Shown: positions 16,169 to 24,190, counted from the stretch's first letter. The stretch is 27,596 bases of DNA from Bacillota bacterium (GCA_021845645.1 JAJZVM010000046.1:1-27596); one strand, 5' to 3'. Notes: generated by a model from the letters alone, not told the origin. Made by a program: numbers and translations.

Positions 16169-18258
16169 GGGACACGCCTCCTTCCGCCAGCATTCTTTCC
16201 CTGATCGGCCAAAGCTATCCCGGCCGCCACCGTGCGCCGGTGCCAGGGCAGGATCTCCGTCCCGCCGCCCTGGGGATAGAACGCGACGACCAGCACCGTC
16301 GCGTCGTCACGCGGCTTGGACCGCCTGCCGAGCGCCGCGTCGAGGATGGCTTCGGCCAGGAACTGCGGGTCTCGGCCGCCAAGCGTCTCGAGGATCGCCT
16401 CGAGCCACTCGCCGCGCTCTCCCGGCATGGTCTCGAGCACACCGTCCGAGACGAGGACGAGCCTGTCCCCAGGGTGCAGCGAGAGGTGCTGCACCGTGGC
16501 CTCGGCCTCGGGCAGGACGCCCAGCGGCAGGGCCTCCCCGCGCAGCACCTGCACGCCGTCGCTGCGCCAGAGATAGGTCTCGGGGGCTCCGATCTTGAGT
16601 GACGCCACCTCGCCCGCGACGAGGTCGACGAGCGCTACGTCCAGCGTCGCGTACCCGTCGCCGCCCAGGGCGCGTCGCACGGCGTTCGTGCTGCGCACCG
16701 CCAGCACCGGGTCCATGCCGGTCGCGACCAACCCCTCGAGCGTGTCGAGGGCTCCTGCACTCTGCTCGGCCGCCGCGTAACCGGTGCCCATGCCGTCCGA
16801 CAGCGCGATCAGGAGGCGTCCTTCCTCGAGCTCGCGCGCGAGATAGCTGTCGCCGCTCAGACCTGCCTGCCCCTTGGCGAGCTGAGCGATCCCGCAGGCG
16901 TAGTGGATCCTGGGTGGCAGGGGTGCCGTCGGCGGCGCGAAAGCCCAGCCGAGCATCTGACGCACCCCCAGCAGGACATCGTGGGCGAGGGTCCGCTCGG
17001 CCTGCAGGAGCCGGCGCACGTTGGCCTCCGCGCGCAGGCGGTCTCCGGCCAGCGAAACCGCTGTGGCCACCTGATCGGGACGCGGGCAGCGCTGGCGCAG
17101 CTCCGGCGGCAGATCGCCGCCGCTGGCGGGGCCGCCCTCCTGACGCAGCATCAGTTCCCGGACGCCGGTATACGTGCGGTAGAAACCTTGATCCCAGCAG
17201 GTGCGTTCGAGCGGACAGCCCGCGCAGACATGCTCGCGCACGCTGCCAAGATAGCGCGCCACATCGGCCTCCTCGGCGGATGTGGCCGCCACCTCCGGCG
17301 CCAGGGCCCGGATCAGCGCGTCGAGCTGGCCGAGGGCGACCCCCACGCGCTCGTCCGGTGCTGTCGGCGCCTTGGGCGGCGGCGGTTCGAAGATCCGGCG
17401 CAAGGCTGCGAACGCCTTGTCCGGCACCGCCTGGCCGAGAACCAACAAACCAAGGGCGCAGCCGACGACCGCCTCACCCGCCTCTAGCGGCAGCACCGGC
17501 AATGCCAGGGTCAACGGCGCGACGAGCCCCAGCCAGCCCCAGAACGGACCGTAGCGCCGTAGCGTCGCCCCGAGAGCGCCACCAGCCGCCAGCCACAGCC
17601 CGGCCGCTGGCGGCACCGACGTCCCCAGGGCCAGGACCGCGCCGAGGGCCAGGGCAAGCTGCGCGGCAGGCAGGCGACAGCGCAAGGCGATGAACACGAC
17701 GGCGACGGCCAGCACGAGGTCCGGGTGGAGCAAAGGGGTTCTGGCCGCCTGCAGGGACCAGACGGCCGCAAGCGCGAGCAGTCCGGCGGCGAACTGGCGC
17801 TGCTGCGGGTCGTCGCCCAGCAGGGTTCGCCAGGCGAACGCCACCGTCCAACCACCGAAGACGGTCACCGGCGCCAAAAGCAAGCGGGTCGCATCCCCGT
17901 GGAGTGCCAAGGCGAGCGGTAGCGCCAGGAGGCCGGCGAGCACCGGACCGCCGACGCCACGGCGCAGCCGCGGCCATATGCCCTCGCCCACCGCGAGCGG
18001 CAGCAGGGCAAGGGTGAGCAGGGCGGAAAACGCAGCGCCATCCGCGCCGCGCAAGAGGGTGCCGACGACGGCCGCGAGCACGCCGACCACGGCGAAGGGC
18101 AACTCGACCAGGCCACCGGCGGCCGCCAGTCCCATGGGCCAAGCGGGGTGGCCGATGGAGGCTTGTCCCAGGACCAGACCGAGAAAGCCGACGAGAACGA
18201 CCCGGAGCCAACGTCTTCGGTCCGAAGGCGCATTTCCGCGTCCCGGCCGATCAGTCAA
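16141..18258 (-). CDS. spoIIE: Stage II sporulation protein E, PP2C phosphatase
   Basis: Dephosphorylates SpoIIAA at the polar septum so that sigma-F is released in the forespore. Residues ~18-275 hold about ten membrane helices. The middle part has the cysteine cluster CAGCPLERTCW (345-355) and RCP (390-392), seen in SpoIIE proteins. The C-terminal PPM phosphatase domain keeps its metal-binding acids: SGDS (468-471), LSDGMGTG (486-493), VSDG (603-606) and RDDAT (650-654). At 705 residues it is shorter than the ~820 of Bacillus. The TTG start at 18258 has only a weak GGGGGCGG 4 nt upstream and no better candidate. The gene leads the spoIIE-pseudokinase-tilS-ftsH run. Confidence 0.95.
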   Translation of the reverse strand: MTDRPGRGNAPSDRRRWLRVVLVGFLGLVLGQASIGHPAWPMGLAAAGGLVELPFAVVGVLAAVVGTLLRGADGAAFSALLTLALLPLAVGEGIWPRLRRGVGGPVLAGLLALPLALALHGDATRLLLAPVTVFGGWTVAFAWRTLLGDDPQQRQFAAGLLALAAVWSLQAARTPLLHPDLVLAVAVVFIALRCRLPAAQLALALGAVLALGTSVPPAAGLWLAAGGALGATLRRYGPFWGWLGLVAPLTLALPVLPLEAGEAVVGCALGLLVLGQAVPDKAFAALRRIFEPPPPKAPTAPDERVGVALGQLDALIRALAPEVAATSAEEADVARYLGSVREHVCAGCPLERTCWDQGFYRTYTGVRELMLRQEGGPASGGDLPPELRQRCPRPDQVATAVSLAGDRLRAEANVRRLLQAERTLAHDVLLGVRQMLGWAFAPPTAPLPPRIHYACGIAQLAKGQAGLSGDSYLARELEEGRLLIALSDGMGTGYAAAEQSAGALDTLEGLVATGMDPVLAVRSTNAVRRALGGDGYATLDVALVDLVAGEVASLKIGAPETYLWRSDGVQVLRGEALPLGVLPEAEATVQHLSLHPGDRLVLVSDGVLETMPGERGEWLEAILETLGGRDPQFLAEAILDAALGRRSKPRDDATVLVVAFYPQGGGTEILPWHRRTVAAGIALADQGKNAGGRRRVPWAKRSTGR

Positions 18259-18312
18259 TCAACCGCCCCCAGACCGCAGCGTCTACCGCTGTGGTAGTCG
18301 TGCGTCGCGGAC

Positions 18313-18383
18313 AGTATAGGCGGGTCGCGCCGCCTTGCCGTGGCGAACCCGGGCGACGGCCGTGCGACAGGATACGTGTCGAC
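18313..18383 (-). promoter_or_regulatory. Candidate spoIIE promoter with Spo0A-like boxes
   Basis: The minus strand has a TATACT -10-like hexamer (18313-18318), but no convincing -35 at 17 bp. About 60 bp upstream lie two 7-mers, each one mismatch from the Spo0A box TTCGACA: TGCGACA (plus, 18363-18369) and GTCGACA (minus, 18377-18383). spoIIE is Spo0A-activated in Bacillus. Short boxes with a mismatch are weak evidence. Confidence 0.3.
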
Positions 18384-18385
18384 GG

Positions 18386-18437
18386 AAAACGCGGCGCCGC
18401 GGCCAGCCCGAACGTTTCGGGGCGGTCGCGGCGCCGC
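18386..18437 (-). terminator. Terminator of the YbjN-like gene
   Basis: An 11-bp perfect GC stem (GCGGCGCCGCG, 18391-18401, and CGCGGCGCCGC, 18427-18437) encloses a second small hairpin (CCCGAA-CGT-TTCGGG). On the minus strand it ends in GTTTTCC, so it terminates transcription coming from 18471. Confidence 0.8.
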
Positions 18438-18470
18438 TTGCTCTTCCTTATTAGTCGCTGCTGCCCGCTC

Positions 18471-18929
18471 TCAGCTACCGGGCGGTTCGCAGAGTTCGAT
18501 CGCCTGGAGCGGACTCAGGCTTCCCTCCGCCACCCCCTCGATACCGGGCAGATAACGGTCGAGCGTGGCCACATTGACGTGCAGAAGCCTGCGCACAAAG
18601 GCCGTATTCGCCTCCGTCTGCCCGAGTTCGACGCTGGTCTTGAACCGCGTCTCCCCATCGCCGAAGTCCATCTCGAAGTTGCCGAGCACGAGGCCGAAGT
18701 TCGCCCGGGTGAGGAAGTCGGCCATGGACTGCCTCGCCTCTTCGGGGACCGCCTTGGCCGTCACCGAATAGATCACGAGGGCGTTTCGCTCGTCGTCGAC
18801 GTGGGCGTAGCACATCCAGCTGCCATGCTGGCCACGGAACCCCATCGCCAGGGTGGACTGGCCCTCCACGGGCGCATACTGCCAGCCGTCCTCCTGCAGC
18901 AGCGCCTCGACCATCTCCCGTAGGGACAT
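18471..18929 (-). CDS. YbjN domain-containing protein
   Basis: 152 residues from the ATG at 18929, supported by GGAGG 7 nt upstream. The composition (LREMVEALLQEDGW, then STLAMGFRGQHGSWMCYAHV, VIYSVTAKAVPEE and FLTRANFGLVLGNFEMD) fits the YbjN / type III-secretion-chaperone-like alpha-beta fold. Proteins of this fold act as chaperones or unknown stress factors; the function here is unknown. No signal peptide is seen. It follows the ABC permease gene by 53 bp on the same strand and has its own terminator, so it may be read from the marR-ABC transcript. Confidence 0.72.
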   Translation of the reverse strand: MSLREMVEALLQEDGWQYAPVEGQSTLAMGFRGQHGSWMCYAHVDDERNALVIYSVTAKAVPEEARQSMADFLTRANFGLVLGNFEMDFGDGETRFKTSVELGQTEANTAFVRRLLHVNVATLDRYLPGIEGVAEGSLSPLQAIELCEPPGS

Positions 18930-18982
18930 GCCTGCACCTCCAAGCCTGCCTGCGCAAGGCAGTATAGCACCGAGGGCCGGGC

Positions 18983-20155
18983 TCAGCCTTGCCGCAGAGC
19001 CTCGATCGGGTCGAGTCGGCTTGCCCGCATGGCGGGCCACATGCCGAACACGATGCCCACGACGAGCGAGAAGCCGAGCGCCAGGACGATGGAGTTTGTC
19101 GCCACGCCGCCGCTCCAGCCGAGGGCCGACGCCATGATGCTGGCCCCGAGGCTGCCGAGCAGCGCCCCGATCGCGCCGCCGAACAGGCTGAGGATGCCGG
19201 ACTCCACCAGGAACTGCGTCAGGATGGCGCCGCGACGGGCCCCGATCGCCTTGCGCAGGCCGATCTCCCTCGTCCGCTCGGCGACGGTCACCAGCATGAT
19301 GTTCATGATGCCGATGCCGCCCACCAGAAGCGAGATGCCGGCGATGCCGCCAAGCATCATCGTCAGGGTGCCCGTGATGGTGGAGAGCGTCGAGAGGATC
19401 TGATCCTGCGAAACGACCATGGCCGCGTTCTGGTTTTGGAAGCGCGTGTCCATGACGGCCTCGATCTGGGCCACCGCGAGCGGCGCGATGCCCGCGGAAC
19501 GAGCCTCCGCGATGATCGACGTGATCTGGTTGGTGCCGAGGATCTCCTCGGCGGTGGTGATGGGCGTCAGGATGACGTCGTCCTCGTTGGCCCCGAACGC
19601 CCCGCCTGCGCTCTTGAGCACCCCGATCACCGTCAGGGGCGTGCCGTTGACGTAGATGGTCTGTCCCATGCCCGAACGAACCCCGAAGAGTTGCTGCTCC
19701 ACCGTCTGTCCGATCACGGCGACATCACGCCTGTAGGTGATGTCCGACGCGATCAGGTAGCGCCCCGCGGCGAGGGTGCGGCCCTGGATCTTCAGGGACT
19801 GCGGCGTCGTGCCCATCAGCGACGTGGAATAGGTCTGCGAGCCGAAGGCCGAGGTCACCTGGCCAGTCATGAGAGGCGCGTCGGCGCTGATCTGCGGCAC
19901 CACCTGCTTGAGCCAGGTCACGTCCTGCGGGTAGTAGAGGACTGCGCCGTTCGAGCGCATCGGCGTGATCGTGATCAGGTTCGAGCCGAGAGACTGGATC
20001 TGCGACGTGACCGATCCGGTGGCGGCCTGGCCGATCGAGATCAACGCGATGACCGCACCTACGCCGATGATGATGCCGAGCATGGTCAGAAACGCCCGCA
20101 ACTTGCCCAGCATCAGGCTGCGCCACGCCATGCGGATGCTTTCCCAGATCATCAT
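18983..20155 (-). CDS. ABC transporter permease, MacB/FtsX family
   Basis: 390 residues with the MacB topology: TM1 at ~19-42, a large extracytoplasmic MacB_PCD domain (~45-260), then three TMs (~270-295, ~320-345, ~358-378). [13 protein letters not shown] and [17 protein letters not shown] are the coupling region with the ATPase, and the tail [15 protein letters not shown] is typical. MacB-type machines couple ATP hydrolysis to motions that push substrates along an adaptor rather than through the membrane. The start overlaps the ATPase stop (ATGA), so the two are co-translated. The substrate cannot be told from sequence; peptides, antibiotics or lipids are family options. Confidence 0.92.
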   Translation of the reverse strand: MMIWESIRMAWRSLMLGKLRAFLTMLGIIIGVGAVIALISIGQAATGSVTSQIQSLGSNLITITPMRSNGAVLYYPQDVTWLKQVVPQISADAPLMTGQVTSAFGSQTYSTSLMGTTPQSLKIQGRTLAAGRYLIASDITYRRDVAVIGQTVEQQLFGVRSGMGQTIYVNGTPLTVIGVLKSAGGAFGANEDDVILTPITTAEEILGTNQITSIIAEARSAGIAPLAVAQIEAVMDTRFQNQNAAMVVSQDQILSTLSTITGTLTMMLGGIAGISLLVGGIGIMNIMLVTVAERTREIGLRKAIGARRGAILTQFLVESGILSLFGGAIGALLGSLGASIMASALGWSGGVATNSIVLALGFSLVVGIVFGMWPAMRASRLDPIEALRQG

Positions 20156-20877
20156 TTCGCCTGCACCTCCCCCGGGATGCGCCTGCGCTCTGGGGGCACC
20201 TCTTCGTCCGAGACGACGGCGCCGTCGCGCAGGTGGATGATGCGTTCGGTGTGCAGGGCGACGTCCTCGTCATGGGTGACGATCACGATCGTTCGACCGG
20301 TCTTGTGCAGATCGAGGAAGAGGCGCATGACGTCCTCGCCGGACGTGGAGTCGAGGTTGCCCGTCGGCTCGTCGGCCAGGATCACATCCGGCTGCCCCGC
20401 CAGGGCGCGGGCAACACCCACGCGCTGCTGCTGCCCGCCCGAAAGTTCCATCGGCCGATGGTGGCGGCGGTCGGCGAGACCGACGGCGGCCAGGGCGTCT
20501 TCCGCCCGCTTGCGACGCTGGGATCCGCTGAGCCCCCGATAGACGAGCGGAAGTTCCACGTTCTCGAGCGCCGTGAGCTGTGGTAGCAGGTTGTAGTTCT
20601 GAAAGACGAAGCCGATGCGGCGGTTGCGCACGTCCGCCAAGGCGTCGTCGGACTTGCGCCCGACCTCCTCGCCACCGAGGAAGTACTGCCCGGCGCTGGG
20701 ACGGTCGAGGCAGCCGAGCAGGTTCAGCAGGGTCGACTTGCCTGACCCGGAGGGGCCCATGATGGCCACCATCTGCCCCTCGGGAATCGCGAACTCGAGC
20801 CCGCGCAGGGCCTGCACTTCGAGGCTGCCCATGCGGTAGGTGCGCTTCAGATCCTCGACGCGGATGACCTCGGGCAT
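20152..20877 (-). CDS. ABC transporter ATP-binding protein, MacB/LolD type
   Basis: 241 residues. Walker A is GPSGSGKST (41-49), the Q-loop lies in [11 protein letters not shown], the signature is [15 protein letters not shown], Walker B is [12 protein letters not shown], and the switch histidine is in VTHD. The LLP tract after the Q-loop and TGNLD are typical of the MacB/LolD group that pairs with FtsX-like permeases. The ATG at 20877 comes 1 nt after the membrane-fusion-protein stop, with GGGGG 8 nt upstream inside that gene. The long open frame upstream is noise over the glycine-rich tail of that gene. Confidence 0.94.
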   Translation of the reverse strand: MPEVIRVEDLKRTYRMGSLEVQALRGLEFAIPEGQMVAIMGPSGSGKSTLLNLLGCLDRPSAGQYFLGGEEVGRKSDDALADVRNRRIGFVFQNYNLLPQLTALENVELPLVYRGLSGSQRRKRAEDALAAVGLADRRHHRPMELSGGQQQRVGVARALAGQPDVILADEPTGNLDSTSGEDVMRLFLDLHKTGRTIVIVTHDEDVALHTERIIHLRDGAVVSDEEVPPERRRIPGEVQAK

Positions 20878-20878
20878 G

Positions 20879-22882
20879 TCACTGGCCCCCGTTGCCGCCG
20901 CCAAAGCCGCCACCGCCGCCACCGCCGAAGCCGCTACCCGAGGAACCACCCTGGCCTGAGCCCCCGCCGGAGCCTTGGCTATGGGTGCGGAAGCCGGCGC
21001 CGCCGCCCAGGCCGCCGCCGACCCTGAGTCCACCGCCAAAGCCGCTACCAGACGTCGAGCTCGAGACCGACGCCGTGACGACCTTGTCGCCAGCCTTGAG
21101 ACCGGAGAGGACCTGGATCGCGACGTCGTTCGAGAGACCGGCGTCCACCCGCTGGACAGTGATCTTGCCGTTCTTGACAACCTCAACGGTGGCGGCCTGG
21201 CCCGTGCCGCTCACGGCTTCCACCGGCACTAGCAGGGCCTGTTGGACGAAAGCCACATCGATGGTGACGCTCGCCGACATCCCGGCCAGAAGCCCGCCCG
21301 GCTTGGGAACATTGATGATCACGTTGAAGTTCGCGACGCCCGAGGAGTTCGTTCCCGCGGGAGAGATCAGCGCCACGCTCCCTGCGAACGTCTGCCCCGG
21401 CAGCGCGTCCGACGTCACGATCGCCCGCTGGCCCGTCTTCACCTGGGCGATCGAGACCTGGCTGATCGGGACGACGATCTGCAGGGAACTCGGCGCTTCC
21501 ACCGCAAACGGTGCGGTAGATGCGCTCGTCGTGGTGGAGGAGCTGTTGCCGCTCGTGACCCCGCCGCCCTGGGTCACGGTGTCACCCGGCTGCACGTTCA
21601 CAGCCGTAACGATACCCGCGATCGGGCTCGTGATGTTGAGGTCCGCCAGTGCCTGCCTGGCCTTGCGCACATTGAGCTGGTCCACGGCGATCTTCGCCTT
21701 GAGCGATGATACCTGGCCGGCCGAGGGCGGGGTTGGGCTCTCGACCTGCTGCAGGGTGGCCTGATCGGATGTCAGCTGCGCCTGGTCGGAAGTCACGGTC
21801 GTCTTATCGGAATTCACCACGGCCTCGTCGGAGTTCACCTGGGCCTCGTCCGTCTGCAGCTGCGTCTGCAGCGACGGGTTGGACAGCGTCACAACCGTCT
21901 CGCCCGCCTGAACCGTCTGCCCGGCCTGCAGCGCAACGCTTGTGACGCTACCCGAGACCTGCGTCGTGACGGCCTGGGTGTCGGCGAACGCAACCGTACC
22001 TGCCTCGGTGAGGTACGACTGCGTGAAGTTGACCGTCGCGTTCATGCCGGCCCGCATGCCCGAAGGCGGATTCTCAATCGTCAGGGTCACCGGGAAGAGC
22101 GCCCCCTGCCGGTTCGAGCCGCTCGAAGTCACGCCGATCGTCGAGACCGCGGCGTTCAAGGTGCCCTGGTCCTGCGTCCAGACCTGCACGCCCTCGCCCA
22201 CGTAGATGTTGGGCAGGTCGATCTCCGGCACGCTGGTCTGCACTTCGATCGAGTCCGGCTGTACCACCTGGAAGACGGTCGTGCCCTGACCGACGTTCTG
22301 TCCAGGCGTGACGCTCATGGACGAGACGATGCCGGAGACGGGCGACGTGACGTTGAGGTATCCGATGTTCTGCTGGTCGGTCGCGACCTTCTGCTCGTCG
22401 CTGGTGACCTTCTGCTCGTCGTTCTTGATCTTCTGCTGATCGTTCGCGATCTTCTGCTGGTCGACCTTGATCCGGTCCTTGTCCGCCTGGATCTGCGTCG
22501 CCGATGCGGGCGTCGGCGAGACGAGCTGGCTCAGGCTCGCCTGATCGGAAGCGAGCTGCGCCTCGGCCGATAAGAGGTTCGACGAGAGCGTGCCCTGCGT
22601 GTCGGCGACGGTGGCAAGGATCTGTCCCGCCTTCACCTGGCTTCCGACCTGCACCGGCACCGTCGTGACGGTGCCCGGCTCCTGGGCGTTCACATTGACG
22701 GAGGTGGCCGCCTGCACCGTCCCGCTTCCGGTCACGTTGACCATCAGCGGGCCATTGTAGGCGGTGGCGACGGCATAGTTCTGCTGGGTGGGCTTGTGGC
22801 CGGCTCTGAGTGCGCGGACGCCGACGAAGGCGACCGCCAAGACGACCACCACCACCACCACGATGGTCACGACTTTACGCAT
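20879..22882 (-). CDS. Tandem-module membrane fusion protein (HlyD/MacA family)
   Basis: 667 residues, about twice the usual length. An N-terminal membrane anchor (3-21) is followed by two adaptor modules, each with a split lipoyl domain and a coiled-coil hairpin. Module A: ~44-290, hairpin ~96-175. Module B: ~295-605, hairpin ~335-414. Both hairpin tips read SPTPxSAxQ, and both return strands read LNxTSPxxGIV, which shows internal duplication. Beta-barrel segments (SIEVQTSVPEIDL; SLQIVVPISQVSI) follow each. The end is a ~60-residue Gly/Ser tail. The ATG at 22882 has GGGGG 7 nt upstream. Together with the ATPase and permease it forms a MacAB-like pump in an apparently monoderm cell. The substrate is unknown. 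Confidence 0.9.
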   Translation of the reverse strand: MRKVVTIVVVVVVVLAVAFVGVRALRAGHKPTQQNYAVATAYNGPLMVNVTGSGTVQAATSVNVNAQEPGTVTTVPVQVGSQVKAGQILATVADTQGTLSSNLLSAEAQLASDQASLSQLVSPTPASATQIQADKDRIKVDQQKIANDQQKIKNDEQKVTSDEQKVATDQQNIGYLNVTSPVSGIVSSMSVTPGQNVGQGTTVFQVVQPDSIEVQTSVPEIDLPNIYVGEGVQVWTQDQGTLNAAVSTIGVTSSGSNRQGALFPVTLTIENPPSGMRAGMNATVNFTQSYLTEAGTVAFADTQAVTTQVSGSVTSVALQAGQTVQAGETVVTLSNPSLQTQLQTDEAQVNSDEAVVNSDKTTVTSDQAQLTSDQATLQQVESPTPPSAGQVSSLKAKIAVDQLNVRKARQALADLNITSPIAGIVTAVNVQPGDTVTQGGGVTSGNSSSTTTSASTAPFAVEAPSSLQIVVPISQVSIAQVKTGQRAIVTSDALPGQTFAGSVALISPAGTNSSGVANFNVIINVPKPGGLLAGMSASVTIDVAFVQQALLVPVEAVSGTGQAATVEVVKNGKITVQRVDAGLSNDVAIQVLSGLKAGDKVVTASVSSSTSGSGFGGGLRVGGGLGGGAGFRTHSQGSGGGSGQGGSSGSGFGGGGGGGFGGGNGGQ
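22368..22472. repeat. Five tandem 21-bp repeats encoding heptads of a coiled coil
   Basis: Five consecutive 21-bp units on the plus strand start with TTCTGCT and vary after that. Each encodes one seven-residue heptad of module A helix 2 (pattern DxQKIxx / DEQKVxx) in the membrane fusion gene. Length is a multiple of 3 and 7 residues, so copy changes keep frame and coiled-coil register. Confidence 0.85.
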
Positions 22883-22955
22883 CCCGGTTCCCCCTCTGAT
22901 TGCGCAGTGCACGGCGCTTTGATTCTGGGCGACGTTTCTTTCACCGGGTTAAGTT

Positions 22956-22965
22956 CTTGGCCAAG
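22956..22965. promoter_or_regulatory. Palindrome CTTGGCCAAG between marR and the pump genes
   Basis: A perfect 10-bp palindrome in the 110-bp gap between the marR stop and the membrane fusion gene. It could bind the MarR protein or another dimeric regulator. Its sequence differs from the palindrome at the marR promoter, so a shared regulator is not shown. Confidence 0.3.
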
Positions 22966-22992
22966 TTTTCCTAAGGTGCGCGCCGACGTACT

Positions 22993-23463
22993 TTAGTGGT
23001 CCGTTTCGCCACCTCGCCTGTTCATTTCTCTGAGGCGATGGAGAATGCGCACAAGAGCCTCCCTATCCTCTGGATCGAGTGCTTCCACAAGGCGCTGCAC
23101 TTCCGACCGCCTGCGCTCCCGGTGCTGGGCGAGCACCTCCTCGCCCGCTGGGGTCAGGCTCACGACGACGACCCGACGATCCTGCTCGTCGCGGTCGCGG
23201 CGCACGTAGCCGCGGCGCTCCAGATCCGCGACCAGCTGGGTGATCGCGGCAGGCGTCAGCTGAAGCGCCTGCGCCAGGTCGGAGACGCGCGAGGGACCCT
23301 GGGGCCACGGCGCTTCAAAGCGGCCGCGCGGCTTGAGACGCCAGAGCAGCATGTGGTGGCTAGGCCCGAGTCCTGTCTCGGCCTGCCTGCGCTGTTGTCG
23401 CCGCAGGCCGGAAAGCGTCTGGAAGAGCAGCGTAATCAGTTCGTCGACATCCGGCTCCGCCAA
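22993..23463 (-). CDS. MarR family transcriptional regulator
   Basis: A winged-helix dimeric repressor family, often ligand-responsive and placed beside the efflux genes it controls. VSDLAQALQLTPAAITQLVADLERRGYVRRDRD in two consecutive parts is the helix-turn-helix and start of the wing; RRVVVVSLTPAGEEVL is the classic follow-up, and long N- and C-terminal helices form the dimer. I favour the TTG at 23463 (156 residues) with AGGGGTG ahead. The open frame to 23523 starts at the TTGACA of its own promoter and so is not translated. The membrane-fusion/ABC genes follow on the same strand, which suggests control of the pump and of itself. Confidence 0.9.
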   Translation of the reverse strand: MAEPDVDELITLLFQTLSGLRRQQRRQAETGLGPSHHMLLWRLKPRGRFEAPWPQGPSRVSDLAQALQLTPAAITQLVADLERRGYVRRDRDEQDRRVVVVSLTPAGEEVLAQHRERRRSEVQRLVEALDPEDREALVRILHRLREMNRRGGETDH

Positions 23464-23484
23464 GCACTCACCCCTGAAGACTTT

Positions 23485-23523
23485 TAGTCGCTTAACTATT
23501 GCCTGGCCCTGCTGGGCTGTCAA
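23485..23523 (-). promoter_or_regulatory. marR promoter with overlapping operator palindrome
   Basis: -35 TTGACA (23518-23523), 17-bp spacer and -10 AATAGT (23495-23500) on the minus strand. The half-sites TAGT and ACTA, 6 bp apart (23485-23498), overlap the -10, consistent with self-repression by MarR. It lies just past the tRNA-Glu terminator. Confidence 0.7.
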
Positions 23524-23524
23524 G

Positions 23525-23567
23525 CCAAGAAAAAGGGCGCGAGGGCTGCCGCGCAGCTGCTCGCGCC
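23525..23567 (-). terminator. Intrinsic terminator of tRNA-Glu
   Basis: On the minus strand GGCGCGAG (23560-23567) pairs exactly with CTCGCGCC (23536-23543), followed by CTTTTTCTT. It lies 9 bp after the tRNA CCA end. Confidence 0.88.
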
Positions 23568-23576
23568 ATCAAGGCC

Positions 23577-23652
23577 TGGTGGCCCCAACGGGATTCGAAC
23601 CCGTGTTCCCACCTTGAAAGAGTGGTGTCCTAGGCCTCTAGACCATGGGGCC
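23577..23652 (-). tRNA. tRNA-Glu (anticodon TTC)
   Basis: A 76-nt gene including an encoded CCA. The acceptor GGCCCCA pairs with TGGGGCC. The anticodon stem CCACT/GGTGG holds the loop CTTTCAA (anticodon TTC), and the T arm ACGGG-TTCGAAT-CCCGT is perfect. All positions read on the minus strand. It is the only RNA gene seen in the window. Confidence 0.97.
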
Positions 23653-23661
23653 GACATCGGC

Positions 23662-23690
23662 ATTATACGCTGTCGGCTCGTCCGTGGCGA
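23662..23690 (-). promoter_or_regulatory. Promoter of tRNA-Glu
   Basis: A perfect -10 TATAAT (minus strand, 23662-23667), a 17-bp spacer and -35 TCGCCA (23685-23690; 4 of 6 consensus). The mature tRNA begins 9 nt downstream of the -10, as usual for tRNA genes. Confidence 0.72.
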
Positions 23691-23766
23691 GAATCTCCGC
23701 CACCAGGCAGGCGATTCATCGGCCGCAGCCCGGGCGGGGACACTTTCAATCGGGGAGGTGGCGTAG

Positions 23767-23982
23767 ATGGCGGGCCGCGATGGCAAGAAGACGCCCGAGG
23801 AGGCACTCGATGACCTCAAGATGGACGTCGCCGACGATGTCGACGTACCCCTTGAGGAAAACGGCGACAACGGCGATCTGACCGCGCGCCAGCTGGGCAA
23901 GGTCGGCGGACAGATGGTCCGGCGCCTTGTGCGGCGCGGCGAGGAAGCTATGGCCGAGGACGAGTCGGAGAGCCAGGACTAG
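23767..23982 (+). CDS. Alpha/beta-type small acid-soluble spore protein (SASP)
   Basis: 71 residues; these proteins coat spore DNA and protect it from UV, heat and peroxide. The first helix EEALDDLKMDVADD and the second block GDLTARQLGKVGGQMVRRLV match the two conserved SASP helices in order and spacing. The ATG has GGGGAGG 8 nt upstream. Two oddities: the GPR protease site, normally Glu before Ile/Val-Ala, reads Asp-Val-Ala here, and the C-terminus (MAEDESESQD) is unusually acidic. Expression in the forespore under sigma-G is expected, but I see no convincing sigma-G promoter; CATTATA at 23661-23667 is more likely part of the opposing tRNA promoter. Confidence 0.88.
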   Translation: MAGRDGKKTPEEALDDLKMDVADDVDVPLEENGDNGDLTARQLGKVGGQMVRRLVRRGEEAMAEDESESQD

Positions 23983-24005
23983 ATCGCAGTGGACTCGCTG
24001 CCGGA

Positions 24006-24048
24006 CGGCAGTCCTTGGCGGGGCGATCGCGCCGCGCCTGGACTGCCG
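24006..24048 (+). terminator. Probable terminator of the SASP gene
   Basis: CGGCAGTCC (24006-24014) pairs exactly with GGACTGCCG (24040-24048), with a further small GC stem in the loop. The tract after it is CCCGCGCTTCTCTG, only partly T-rich. Confidence 0.55.
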
Positions 24049-24190
24049 CCCGCGCTTCTCTGTCAGTGGCCCCCTGTTTCCAGTGGTATGTTCTTCCGCT
24101 CCTTCTGGCGAGCGAATAGGGGCAGGTATTGGCTCGCGTAAGGAGGAATGAAGCCGTCGACGCGATGTTGATCGCGAACTGCACACCCGC

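Noticed and set aside
15450..16193. Fusion of a ~250-residue domain to the TilS N-terminus
   Set aside because: The extension is an out-of-frame reading of the kinase-like gene; TilS has its normal start near 15449.
20878..21186. N-terminal extension of the ABC ATPase
   Set aside because: It is another frame of the glycine-rich tail of the membrane fusion gene; the ATG at 20877 fits the family.
20892..21764. Proline-rich plus-strand ORF starting MPPPKPPPPP
   Set aside because: Reverse complement of the Gly-rich C-terminal tail of the fusion protein; no ribosome site.
22368..22472. CRISPR-like array
   Set aside because: The 21-bp units are contiguous coding heptads with no spacers.
22796..22996. 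Poly-histidine ORF, possible metal-binding peptide
   Set aside because: The histidines come from the complement of the valine-rich membrane anchor codons of the fusion protein.
23653..23766. Sigma-G promoter for the SASP gene at CATTATA
   Set aside because: No matching -35 at 17-18 bp, and the same bases form a perfect TATAAT of the opposing tRNA promoter.
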